Positions 1 to 6,781 of a stretch of 12,920 nt of DNA are shown one piece after another. Each line of letters begins with the position of its first letter. Positions within the stretch are counted from its first letter, which is position 1. Origin of the DNA: an uncultured Lachnospiraceae bacterium (GTDB taxonomy: Bacteria > Bacillota > Clostridia > Lachnospirales > Lachnospiraceae); assembly GCA_948438565.1 (NCBI GenBank), contig CAOJLW010000037.1, positions 1 through 12,920 on the forward strand, read 5' to 3'. A program made the position numbers and the translations under genes. A model generated the notes under the pieces. It made no database searches, had not been told where the DNA came from, and saw nothing but the letters and a program-made list of their open reading frames with translations.

Positions 1-1
1 G

Positions 2-142
2 AGTATTGAAGCAAACCTTCCGGAGGATTTTTATTCGATTGATCTGATGGACGCCTATGAAGGACTTGGCAGGATTTTAGGAGAAGCTGTAGAGGATGAT
101 TTGGTCAATGAGATATTTCAAAAATTCTGCATGGGAAAATAA
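2..142 (+). CDS. mnmE: MnmE (TrmE) tRNA modification GTPase, C-terminal fragment
   Basis: Only the last 46 codons are in the window; the gene enters from the left in the frame beginning at base 2 and stops with TAA at 140-142. The fragment ends in FCMGK, a variant of the FCIGK C-terminus of MnmE, whose cysteine is essential for tRNA modification in that family. Just before it comes the helix GLGRILGEAVEDDLVNEIF, typical of the end of the MnmE helical domain. MnmE is a GTPase that works with MnmG to place a carboxymethylaminomethyl (or aminomethyl) group on C5 of uridine 34 in certain tRNAs. The next gene is mnmG, 47 nt downstream, which supports the call. The GTPase domain lies outside the window. 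Confidence 0.93.
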   Translation, partial: SIEANLPEDFYSIDLMDAYEGLGRILGEAVEDDLVNEIFQKFCMGK

Positions 143-189
143 TTAAGAGCGGAAAATTAATGCATTTAATATGGAAAGAAGGAAGAAAA

Positions 190-2085
190 ATGTCTCATAT
201 TGTAGAAAAATACGATATTTGCGTAATTGGAGCAGGCCACGCCGGCTGCGAGGCCGCGTTGGCGGCAGCAAGGCTTGGATTTGAAACGATTCTTTTTACA
301 ATCAGTATAGACAGTATTGCTTTAATGCCCTGCAACCCAAATGTCGGCGGAACTTCCAAAGGCCATTTAGTACGTGAAATTGATGCGTTAGGCGGCGAGA
401 TGGGGAAGAATATTGATAAAACATTTATACAGTCGAAGATGTTAAATAAATCTAAAGGGCCGGCAGTTCATTCTCTGCGGGCACAGGCAGATAAGGCCGC
501 TTACAGTATGCAGATGCGTAAAACCTTGCAGGAAGAAAAACGACTGACAATCAAACAAGCGGAAGTTTCGGAGATTATCACAGAAGGAGAAATGGGTGAT
601 TTTCGTATTACAGGCATCAAGACCGTTTCTGGTGGCATTTATTATTGTAAAGCTGCTGTTTTGTGTACTGGCACTTATTTAAAAGCCCGATGCCTGACTG
701 GAGAGATGGTGACTTATACCGGACCAAACGGCTTACAGGCTGCGAACTATTTATCAGATTCCTTACAATCACATGGAGTAGAAATATTCCGCTTTAAAAC
801 GGGTACTCCTGCTAGAATTGATGCAAAATCCATTGATTTTTCAAAAATGACAGAGCAATTTGGAGATAAAAAGGTGGTGCCTTTTTCTTTTACGACAGAT
901 CCTAAAGATGTGCAGATCGATCAGGTTTCATGTTGGCTGACCTATACGAACGAGAGGACGCATGAAATTATCCGTAAAAATCTGGATCGTTCGCCGTTAT
1001 TTGCTGGAATGATTGAAGGGACAGGTCCAAGATATTGCCCCTCAATTGAAGATAAAGTGGTAAAATTTGCGGATAAAGAGAAACATCAGGTTTTTATTGA
1101 GCCGGAAGGGCTTCATACAAATGAAATGTATATCAGTGGAATGTCCAGTTCTCTGCCTGAGGATGTCCAGTATCAGATGTACCGTAGTGTGCCGGGATTG
1201 GAAAATGCAAAGATCATCCGGAATGCCTATGCAATTGAATACGACTGCATTAATCCGAATCAACTTTGTTTAAGCTTAGAGTTTAAATCGATTCATGGAC
1301 TTTTTAGCGGAGGGCAGTTTAATGGAAGCTCGGGTTATGAGGAAGCGGCTTGTCAGGGTCTTGTAGCCGGAATTAATGCGTGTATGTATATCGAAGGCCG
1401 TGATCCATTGATTTTAGATCGTTCGGAAGCATATATTGGCGTTCTGATTGACGATTTAGTGACAAAGGAAAATCATGAACCTTACCGAATGATGACTTCC
1501 AGAGCGGAGTATCGCCTGCTTTTGCGTCAGGATAATGCGGATTTAAGGTTATCCAAAAAGGGATATGAGGTTGGATTGCTTTCAAAAGAGCGTTATGAAT
1601 GGGTATTGGAAAAAGAAGCGTTAATTGCAAGAGAAATGGATCGGATTACAAAGGTCATGGTAGGGGCAAATCAAAAAGCACAAACACTTTTGGAATCATT
1701 TGGAAGTATTCCATTAAATACAGGCGTTTCTCTGGCAGAGCTTATTCGCAGGCCTGAGCTCGATTATGATATGCTGCTTCCGCTCGATCCAAAACGGCCG
1801 GAGCTTCCGGACGAGGTCAGGGAGCAGGTCAATATCAATGTAAAATATGAGGGTTATATCAACCGTCAGATGAAACAGGTAGAACAGTTTAAAAGGCTGG
1901 AAAAGAAAAAGCTTCCGGAAGATTTGGACTATTGTAACGTTCATGGACTTCGTATTGAGGCAGTGCAAAAGCTCAACCATATCAAACCGCTTTCTATTGG
2001 ACAGGCTTCCAGGATATCCGGTGTTTCTCCGGCGGATATATCTGTGATTTTAATCTATCTGGAACAGGTGCATCATCCAAAATAA
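190..2085 (+). CDS. mnmG: MnmG (GidA), FAD-dependent tRNA uridine-34 modification enzyme
   Basis: MnmG uses FAD and methylene-tetrahydrofolate, together with MnmE, to modify C5 of the wobble uridine (U34) of several tRNAs in the cytoplasm. Near the N-terminus the FAD-binding motif GAGHAGCE (residues 14-21) is intact. Other family segments are visible: NPNVGGTSKGHLVREIDALGG, FKTGTPAR, a central block with FSGGQFNGSSGYEEA, and a C-terminal helical end with HGLRIEAVQKL and LSIGQASRISGVSPADI, which in this family contacts MnmE and tRNA. An in-frame ATG exists at 160, but I chose 190. The 190 start gives the usual beginning just before YDICVIGAGHAG, has AGAAGGAAG about 5-7 nt upstream, and yields 631 residues, within the normal family length. 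No frameshift or missing motif was seen. Confidence 0.97.
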   Translation: MSHIVEKYDICVIGAGHAGCEAALAAARLGFETILFTISIDSIALMPCNPNVGGTSKGHLVREIDALGGEMGKNIDKTFIQSKMLNKSKGPAVHSLRAQADKAAYSMQMRKTLQEEKRLTIKQAEVSEIITEGEMGDFRITGIKTVSGGIYYCKAAVLCTGTYLKARCLTGEMVTYTGPNGLQAANYLSDSLQSHGVEIFRFKTGTPARIDAKSIDFSKMTEQFGDKKVVPFSFTTDPKDVQIDQVSCWLTYTNERTHEIIRKNLDRSPLFAGMIEGTGPRYCPSIEDKVVKFADKEKHQVFIEPEGLHTNEMYISGMSSSLPEDVQYQMYRSVPGLENAKIIRNAYAIEYDCINPNQLCLSLEFKSIHGLFSGGQFNGSSGYEEAACQGLVAGINACMYIEGRDPLILDRSEAYIGVLIDDLVTKENHEPYRMMTSRAEYRLLLRQDNADLRLSKKGYEVGLLSKERYEWVLEKEALIAREMDRITKVMVGANQKAQTLLESFGSIPLNTGVSLAELIRRPELDYDMLLPLDPKRPELPDEVREQVNINVKYEGYINRQMKQVEQFKRLEKKKLPEDLDYCNVHGLRIEAVQKLNHIKPLSIGQASRISGVSPADISVILIYLEQVHHPK

Positions 2086-2101
2086 ACGAAAGGGGTTTAG
2101 A

Positions 2102-2818
2102 ATGGAAGAACAAATAAACTATATGTCGCAGATGTTTTTAGATGAAGGATTTGCATTTTCTAATTTACAAGAGCGTCAATTTTATACATTTTATAAAAAA
2201 TTAGTCGAAAAAAATAAGGTTATGAATTTAACCGGAATTACAGAATTTCAAGATGTTGTAGTGAAACACTTTTTAGATTCTCTTTTGCTGCATCGAGCGC
2301 TTCCGATTGGTCAGGTAAAACGGATGATAGATTTAGGAACTGGCGCCGGATTTCCAGGCATTCCGCTTAAAATAGCAATCCCGGAAATAAAAATAACACT
2401 CGTGGATTCTTTAAAAAAAAGAACGCTTTTTTTAAAGGAAGCAGTCGAAGATCTGAAATTGGATTCGGTTGAAGTGATTCATGCAAGGGCTGAGGATTTG
2501 GCCAGGGATCCGATCTATAGGGAAAAATTTGACCTATGCGTATCTCGTGCAGTGGCAAATTTATCCGTTTTAGAGGAGTATTGCCTTCCATTTGTCGAAA
2601 TTGGAGGAAAGTTTGCAGCGTATAAATCCGGTGAAATTGATGATGAAGTCAAGGGGGCAAAAAAAGCCTGCCATTTATTGGGTGGAAAATGTAAGGAGGT
2701 TTATCGGTGTGATCTGAAGGGAAACCAAAGGTCTTTTGTGGTGGTGGAAAAGATTAAAAGAACTCCAAAATGCTATCCACGAAGAGCCGGGATGCCTGGA
2801 AAAGAGCCTTTAAGTTAA
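2102..2818 (+). CDS. rsmG: RsmG (GidB), 16S rRNA guanine-527 N7-methyltransferase
   Basis: RsmG methylates N7 of G527 in 16S rRNA using S-adenosylmethionine; its loss is known to give low-level streptomycin resistance. The SAM-binding motif DLGTGAGFPGIPL starts at residue 77. NKVMNLTGI before it, VKHFLDSL, the acidic D of LVDSLKKR after it, and VSRAVANLSVLEEYCLPF are family hallmarks. The C-terminus RTPKCYPRRAGMPGKEPL is the conserved RsmG tail. The protein has 238 residues, the usual size. AAAGGGG lies a few bases ahead of the ATG, and the gene begins 16 nt after mnmG, so the two are probably cotranscribed. The next gene starts only 3 nt after the stop. Confidence 0.96.
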   Translation: MEEQINYMSQMFLDEGFAFSNLQERQFYTFYKKLVEKNKVMNLTGITEFQDVVVKHFLDSLLLHRALPIGQVKRMIDLGTGAGFPGIPLKIAIPEIKITLVDSLKKRTLFLKEAVEDLKLDSVEVIHARAEDLARDPIYREKFDLCVSRAVANLSVLEEYCLPFVEIGGKFAAYKSGEIDDEVKGAKKACHLLGGKCKEVYRCDLKGNQRSFVVVEKIKRTPKCYPRRAGMPGKEPLS

Positions 2819-2821
2819 CGT

Positions 2822-3886
2822 ATGACAAAATTTTATTCGATATTACATATGTTTGTAGACGGCGTTTGCGCTTTGGCGATGTTTGGAGCCTTTGCTTTTC
2901 AGAAAAATGGATCGTTTTATTTTTTAGCGTATAATTTCTGCGCATTTGCCTTACAGATGCCGTTTGGTCTGTTATTGGATATTTTGATTCAAAAAAAGAA
3001 GATATATTGTTATCATTTGCCGCTGATAACAGTATTTATAGGGATATTGTTGACTCTAATCGGCGCCGTGATGCATCCGGCAATACTTGGAATTGGAAAC
3101 GCCTTGTTTCATATCGGCGGTGGCGTTGGAACGATTCATGAAGATCGGGATCGTAACTGGCTTGGCAGAGGATTAGGAGTCTTTGTGGCGCCAGGGGCAT
3201 TGGGTTTGTATGGCGGCGCTCTGCTTGCAAAAAATCATTTGAAACAAACAGGATTGATCGCAGCAGGACTTTGTATGTTCTTTTTGTGCATATGCCTGTT
3301 ATATGTTTCTATAAAATCCAATATGAACGGTAAAAATTTTTCCGAAAATCCCAGTTCTTGGACTTCGACGGAAATTTCATATAACAATCAGGATAAGTCG
3401 AAACAAATTCGTTTATCAGTTTGCTGCCTGTTGGTCGTTGTGATACGCTCATATATTGGAATGACTGTTTCCTTCTCCTGGAAAACAACAGTGTCTCTTG
3501 GTTTACTTGCCGTACTGGCAATTGTATTAGGAAAAATAGCAGGCGGTTTTCTTTCGGCAAGATATGGAATGGTAAAGACCATAGTTGTTTCCTTAACTGC
3601 CGCGGCTGTTTTCTATCTGTATGCAGAAATAAGCTTGTCCGGTCTTGGCGCGTTATTTTTATTTAATATGACAATGCCTATTACCTTATATTTGATGTTG
3701 AAAACCTGGAAACAGATGCCCGGATTTTCATTCGGATGTTTGACCCTTGCCTTATTTTTGGGCTATCTGCCAGTATATTTTGAATGGCAGCCAGATATAA
3801 AAGGAACTGTAATCGGATGTATAGGCAGTATCGTATCTGTGCTGCTGTTACTGATAGGTATGGGCAAAGAGGGAATTTATGGATGA
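2822..3886 (+). CDS. MFS-type membrane transporter, fosmidomycin-resistance-like
   Basis: A very hydrophobic protein of 354 residues with about 10-11 predicted membrane helices, so a polytopic inner-membrane transporter. The N-terminus HMFVDGVCALAMFG and the block NALFHIGGGVG, followed after a short insert by LGVFVAPGALGLYGG (residues about 95-137), resemble the FsrA/fosmidomycin-resistance branch of the major facilitator superfamily as I remember it. It is shorter than a standard 12-helix, 400-residue MFS member. The loop between residues about 160 and 190 is polar and may be the central cytoplasmic loop. It starts 3 nt after rsmG with no strong ribosome site, suggesting translational coupling, and overlaps the next gene by 8 nt. 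The substrate cannot be predicted. Membrane transporter is firm; the subfamily is moderately sure. Confidence 0.7.
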   Translation: MTKFYSILHMFVDGVCALAMFGAFAFQKNGSFYFLAYNFCAFALQMPFGLLLDILIQKKKIYCYHLPLITVFIGILLTLIGAVMHPAILGIGNALFHIGGGVGTIHEDRDRNWLGRGLGVFVAPGALGLYGGALLAKNHLKQTGLIAAGLCMFFLCICLLYVSIKSNMNGKNFSENPSSWTSTEISYNNQDKSKQIRLSVCCLLVVVIRSYIGMTVSFSWKTTVSLGLLAVLAIVLGKIAGGFLSARYGMVKTIVVSLTAAAVFYLYAEISLSGLGALFLFNMTMPITLYLMLKTWKQMPGFSFGCLTLALFLGYLPVYFEWQPDIKGTVIGCIGSIVSVLLLLIGMGKEGIYG

Positions 3887-4238
3887 AATCGAATTAATTA
3901 AAATGTTTGGCATATCCTTGTTTTTCACAATGATTGTGGAAATCACAGTGTCAATTGCTTTTGGAATATATAGGGTCAGACAGATAATGCTTGTAATATT
4001 GATCAATATCCTTACAAATCCTCTTGCAGTATTTTTCTATTGGATTGGAAGTATGTATGTATTCGGATTTTTACATTTGGGAATGCAATTGGCAATTGAA
4101 TGTATGGTAGTGACAGTAGAAGCTTTGATTTATTGCAGTTTCTCAAAAAAAGAAATGTATAAAATAAAAAATCCAATTTTATTTGCAGTTACGTCAAATA
4201 TATGTTCCTGGTTGTTTGGAATTTGTATATTGTCATAA
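3879..4238 (+). CDS. Small integral membrane protein, function unknown
   Basis: A 119-residue protein with about four hydrophobic segments (near residues 8-28, 34-56, 60-85 and 100-118) separated by short basic loops such as YRVRQ and SFSKKEMYKIK. No catalytic motif or recognised domain was seen. The start is supported by AGAGGGA about 5 nt upstream. The first 8 nt overlap the end of the transporter gene, and the SH3-like exported protein follows after 42 nt, so the three are probably one transcript. Such tight linkage suggests that it works with one of these neighbours, for example as a membrane partner of the SH3-like protein, but that is inference. Confidence 0.7.
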   Translation: MDEIELIKMFGISLFFTMIVEITVSIAFGIYRVRQIMLVILINILTNPLAVFFYWIGSMYVFGFLHLGMQLAIECMVVTVEALIYCSFSKKEMYKIKNPILFAVTSNICSWLFGICILS

Positions 4239-4280
4239 TCGGATCTTATTTTATTGAGAAAAAAGGTAGGTATAGGTTAT

Positions 4281-5057
4281 ATGAAAAAATGGATTTATCT
4301 TATCAGTATATATTTTTTTTGCGTCATTGGCGCGCATACTGTAAAAGCAGATATTATATGGGAGCCGGAGGATTCTTTTTATAAAAATCATTCGGATGAA
4401 TGTACCTATGTGGGGCGTAAATTTATTGCAAACGGGCCGGATGGAATAGTTTTGGTCTATAAAAATCCGGAATCGTCAAAGGTCAAGGTTCGTTGGCAAA
4501 ATGGTGAAAAAGTCTGGATTGATTATACCTATCAGGATGCAGATGGAATTACCTGGGGAATTTCTAAAAAATTGGGTTGGGCGCCAATGGACTATATGGA
4601 TCCTGTGTACGATAACATAGCTTTTCAGGAGGAATTTGAAGCAGAGATCAAAAAAGAAGAAGGCCTATTGGATGAACAATATATACAAAATGAAATTTAT
4701 TTTTGGGAATATCCCGGATCCAAAGATTTTTTTCTGGTTTCCCCAAAGGATTTTGAAGAAAACCTGCCAACTTACCAAGCAGTATTCGTAGATGAACAGG
4801 GAAAAAGCTGGGGATATGTAAACTATTATTACGGATATAGGGATACATGGATTTGCTTGGATCAGCCTACAGATGATATCAATCAGCTATATCCCAATGG
4901 ACTGCCAAAACGTGGCGAACAAACAGTCGAACGTAAATTCGAAGGAGAACGAATAGAGCCGAATTCCAATCATAATCTGATTATATTTGTCGGATTGCTT
5001 GTTATGGGAGTTGTACTGATTACAGGATTGTTGCTAATTGTTTGGAGAAGAAAGTGA
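4281..5057 (+). CDS. Exported SH3-like repeat protein with C-terminal membrane anchor
   Basis: A protein of 258 residues. It begins with a signal peptide (MKK, hydrophobic to about residue 20, likely cleavage after VKA at 21-23) and ends with one hydrophobic helix followed by VWRRK (about residues 232-258). That predicts an outside domain held by a C-terminal anchor. Two segments look like bacterial SH3 folds. The first has YKNPESSKVKVRWQNGEKVWID and GITWG with GWAPMDYM; the second has FWEYPGSKDF, EQGKSWGYVNYYYGY and WICLD. Bacterial SH3-like domains usually bind peptidoglycan or protein ligands; which applies here cannot be told. A TTG start at 4254 is possible in frame, but ATG 4281 fits the signal peptide and has AGG upstream. 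No clear terminator follows before the palindromic element. Confidence 0.78.
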   Translation: MKKWIYLISIYFFCVIGAHTVKADIIWEPEDSFYKNHSDECTYVGRKFIANGPDGIVLVYKNPESSKVKVRWQNGEKVWIDYTYQDADGITWGISKKLGWAPMDYMDPVYDNIAFQEEFEAEIKKEEGLLDEQYIQNEIYFWEYPGSKDFFLVSPKDFEENLPTYQAVFVDEQGKSWGYVNYYYGYRDTWICLDQPTDDINQLYPNGLPKRGEQTVERKFEGERIEPNSNHNLIIFVGLLVMGVVLITGLLLIVWRRK

Positions 5058-5194
5058 TAAAAAAATCAAGTAAAATAAGGTAACAACAAAATAAAACCTA
5101 CCGTCTCGCACAACACAGTCAAACAGGGGTATACGGGCGATGCGTTGTAACGGGGTTTAGGGTTACTTAAGTATCCCGTATCACAACCAGCAAT

Positions 5195-5216
5195 GCCCTG
5201 CCATGGATGGCAGGGC
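5195..5216. repeat. Perfect 10-bp-stem hairpin inside the palindromic element
   Basis: GCCCTGCCAT at 5195-5204 is exactly complementary to ATGGCAGGGC at 5207-5216, with only two bases between them. There is no T-tract after it, so it is not a standard intrinsic terminator. Confidence 0.85.
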
Positions 5217-5218
5217 AA

Positions 5219-5250
5219 GCCGCAATACGCCTGGATGGCGTTTTTGCGGC
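5219..5250. repeat. Second internal hairpin of the palindromic element
   Basis: GCCGCAATACGCC (5219-5231) pairs with GGCGTTTTTGCGGC (5237-5250) around a 5-base loop, TGGAT. One or two bases in the middle of the stem do not pair. Together with the adjacent hairpin it gives the element a two-branched apex on a long stem. Confidence 0.75.
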
Positions 5251-5373
5251 GGTAGCGTACGTATCCAACATCCTCACGGGATACTTTAGAAACCCTTACC
5301 CCCGTCACACAGCATCGTCCGTATACCCCTGTTTGACGATCGTATAGAGAAGAATAAAAAAGGAGCGTCCCAT

Positions 5374-6024
5374 ATGTACAATTCCATTCTATTCGACCTA
5401 GACGGAACCCTGACCGATCCTGGCGTCGGCATCACAAATTCCGTATCTTATGCATTAAAAAAATACTGTATAACAGTTACAAACCCTAAAGAATTATTCC
5501 GTTTTATCGGTCCTCCACTGCACGAGTCTTTTGAAATCTTTTATCATTTTTCGCCGGAAAAAGCAAAAGAAGCAGTGGAATACTACCGGGAATATTACAG
5601 CGATCGCGGCATTTATGAAAATATCTTATATCCAGGAATCGAAGATCTTCTAAAACAGTTGAAAGAATCGAATAAACATCTGATCGTAGCGACATCAAAA
5701 CCAGAAAAATACGCCAAACAAATTATCGATCACTTTGCGTTGACTAAATATTTTGATTATATTGCAGGAGCCAATATGGACGGGAGCAGGACGAAAAAAA
5801 GTGAAGTGATATCTTATGCCATAGCCTCCCAAAAGATAAAGGAGCTTTCCCAAACCGTGATGATAGGAGACAGGGAATACGATATATTAGGGGCAAAGCA
5901 AAATGGAATCGATGCGTTGGGCGTACTTTATGGCTATGGCGTATACCAGGAGCTTGCAGACGCCGGTGCGGATTACATCGCAGAGAAACCGAAGGATATA
6001 CTAAATATTATCTTATCTAAGTAA
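5374..6024 (+). CDS. HAD-superfamily phosphatase, phosphoglycolate phosphatase/5'-nucleotidase-like
   Basis: A 216-residue cytoplasmic phosphatase of the haloacid dehalogenase superfamily. All four motifs are present: nucleophile and acid D8 and D10 in FDLDGTLTDP; the motif II serine/threonine in ATSKP (residues 106-110); motif III lysine at 141 or 142 in RTKKSEV; and motif IV acids in GDREYD (D166, D170). The helical insert after motif I (about residues 15-80) makes it a subclass I cap. The phrase LTDPGVGITNSVSYALKKY resembles proteins annotated as phosphoglycolate phosphatase or 5'-nucleotidase, but the true substrate is not shown. AAGGAG precedes the ATG by about 8 nt. No convincing promoter lies between the palindromic element and the gene, so transcription may come through the element or start within it. 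Confidence 0.88.
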   Translation: MYNSILFDLDGTLTDPGVGITNSVSYALKKYCITVTNPKELFRFIGPPLHESFEIFYHFSPEKAKEAVEYYREYYSDRGIYENILYPGIEDLLKQLKESNKHLIVATSKPEKYAKQIIDHFALTKYFDYIAGANMDGSRTKKSEVISYAIASQKIKELSQTVMIGDREYDILGAKQNGIDALGVLYGYGVYQELADAGADYIAEKPKDILNIILSK

Positions 6025-6025
6025 A

Positions 6026-6079
6026 TTTACAAAACCTTTACAATGAAATCTGTTTTTTTATCGGATATTCCTATATAAT
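6026..6079 (+). promoter_or_regulatory. Promoter with tandem TTTACA operator ahead of the response regulator
   Basis: TTTACA at 6026-6031 and again at 6037-6042 form a direct repeat with 11-bp period, followed after 31 bases by a perfect -10 hexamer TATAAT (6074-6079). No TTGACA-like hexamer sits 16-18 bases upstream of the -10. A 6-bp direct repeat at 11-bp spacing is the usual form of OmpR/PhoB-family binding sites (compare the TTAACA repeats of Bacillus PhoP). The likely ligand is the regulator encoded just downstream, acting as an autoactivator. The same layout recurs at 8017-8070. Confidence 0.72.
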
Positions 6080-6115
6080 GTAGGCAATAAAAATTAGTTT
6101 AGGATGGATGTGCCT

Positions 6116-6781
6116 ATGAAAAAAATATTAGTGATTGAAGATGAAATTGCCATCAATGATTTGATCTGTATGAATCTTGAAATTGCGGGTTATCAACCGA
6201 TCCCATTTTTGGATGGAGATGTGTTCAGCAATCATTTGACTCAAGAAGATAATTATGATTTGGCGCTGCTGGATATTATGCTGCCTGGAAAGGATGGATT
6301 TGTATTATTGGAGGAATTGAAGGCGCATCAGATTCCGGTGATCTATTTGACGGCAAAAGGCGATTTACCTAGTAAAGTAAAAGGCTTAAGGAGTGGAGCG
6401 GAGGATTATATTGTAAAACCGTTTGAAATGCTGGAGCTATTGGTGAGGATTGATAATGTATTAAAACGCTTTATAAAAAGTGAAGCGGAAGAAATATGCA
6501 TTAAAGATGTGATTATCAATGAAAAAAAGCGTACGGTGTATAAAAATGGAATAGAAATTTCTATGCAGCCGATGGAATTTGATTGTTTACTGGCATTTTG
6601 GAAGTGCAGGAATCGGGTGATGACCAGAGAACAGATCTTAAATATTCTCTGGGGAGTAGATTTTGAGGGGGAGAGCCGGACGGTAGACGTCCATGTAGGA
6701 AATATCCGTAAAAAGCTGGATTTTTCAGATGTGATTATTACGGTGCCAAGGGTCGGATATCGTATGGAGGTTTCAGAATGA
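6116..6781 (+). CDS. OmpR-family response regulator
   Basis: A DNA-binding response regulator of 221 residues, paired with the sensor kinase immediately downstream. The receiver domain (about 1-118) has the acidic pocket E8-D9, phosphoacceptor D53 in LLDIMLPGKDGF, switch threonine T79 in YLTAK, and conserved K101 in VKPFE. The C-terminal winged helix (about 125-221) carries QPMEFDCLL, TREQILNILWG, the recognition-helix segment RTVDVHVGNIRKKL, and the wing VPRVGYRM. ATG 6104 is possible in frame, but 6116 gives the standard start MKKILVIEDE with AGGATGGA about 7 nt ahead. The stop overlaps the kinase start by 4 nt (ATGA). It is preceded by the tandem TTTACA promoter and probably activates itself and the lipoprotein operon. 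Confidence 0.93.
   Translation: MKKILVIEDEIAINDLICMNLEIAGYQPIPFLDGDVFSNHLTQEDNYDLALLDIMLPGKDGFVLLEELKAHQIPVIYLTAKGDLPSKVKGLRSGAEDYIVKPFEMLELLVRIDNVLKRFIKSEAEEICIKDVIINEKKRTVYKNGIEISMQPMEFDCLLAFWKCRNRVMTREQILNILWGVDFEGESRTVDVHVGNIRKKLDFSDVIITVPRVGYRMEVSE

Larger units (their letters stand above)
5118..5337. repeat. 220-bp imperfect palindromic (MITE-like) element
   Basis: The left arm 5118-5179 and the reverse complement of the right arm 5276-5337 align without gaps over 62 bases with 54 matches. The outermost 19 bases, GTCAAACAGGGGTATACGG, are perfect, and the inner ends share GTATCCCGT. Between the arms lie 96 bases with two more hairpins (5195-5216 and 5219-5250). The element is visibly GC-richer than the adjoining genes. 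This layout fits a miniature inverted-repeat element moved by a transposase encoded elsewhere, or a dispersed palindromic repeat that forms a large cruciform or a branched RNA hairpin. No flanking target-site duplication was recognised, so mobility is inferred from structure alone. It might also act as a transcription barrier between the two flanking genes. Confidence 0.75.
5058..5373. other. 316-base intergenic region filled by a palindromic element
   Basis: This gap between the SH3-like gene and the HAD gene has no credible coding sequence. Bases 5058-5117 are AT-rich with no hairpin-plus-T-tract terminator. Bases 5118-5337 are the inverted-repeat element described separately and look clearly GC-richer than their surroundings. 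Bases 5338-5373 are a short AT-rich leader with AAGGAG ahead of the HAD start codon. An 80-codon open frame on the minus strand runs through the element but has no sign of being a gene. Confidence 0.75.

Noticed and set aside
160..189. Upstream in-frame ATG for MnmG
   Set aside because: The extra ten residues do not fit the family N-terminus, and a better ribosome site serves the ATG at 190.
4202..4384. 60-codon + strand frame overlapping the end of the four-helix gene and the start of the SH3-like gene
   Set aside because: It is out of frame with both supported genes; the signal peptide in the other frame explains the region.
5066..5308. 80-codon open frame on the minus strand through the palindromic element
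   Set aside because: It runs through the inverted repeat and hairpins, has no good ribosome site seen on that strand, and its composition follows the GC-rich repeat rather than a protein. If the element proves multicopy, similar spurious frames may be annotated elsewhere.
5118..5337. 6S-type regulatory RNA or large terminator
   Set aside because: The long, nearly complete arm pairing lacks the central open bubble typical of 6S RNA, and no T-tract follows for a terminator.
5333..5359. TTGACG at the right end of the palindromic element as a -35 with ATAAAA as a -10
   Set aside because: Spacing is only 15 bases and the implied start would fall inside the ribosome site of the HAD gene.
6051..6056. 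TGTTTT as a -35 for the regulator promoter
   Set aside because: Poor match to TTGACA, and the equivalent position in the second promoter is AATATT, so a conserved -35 is not supported.
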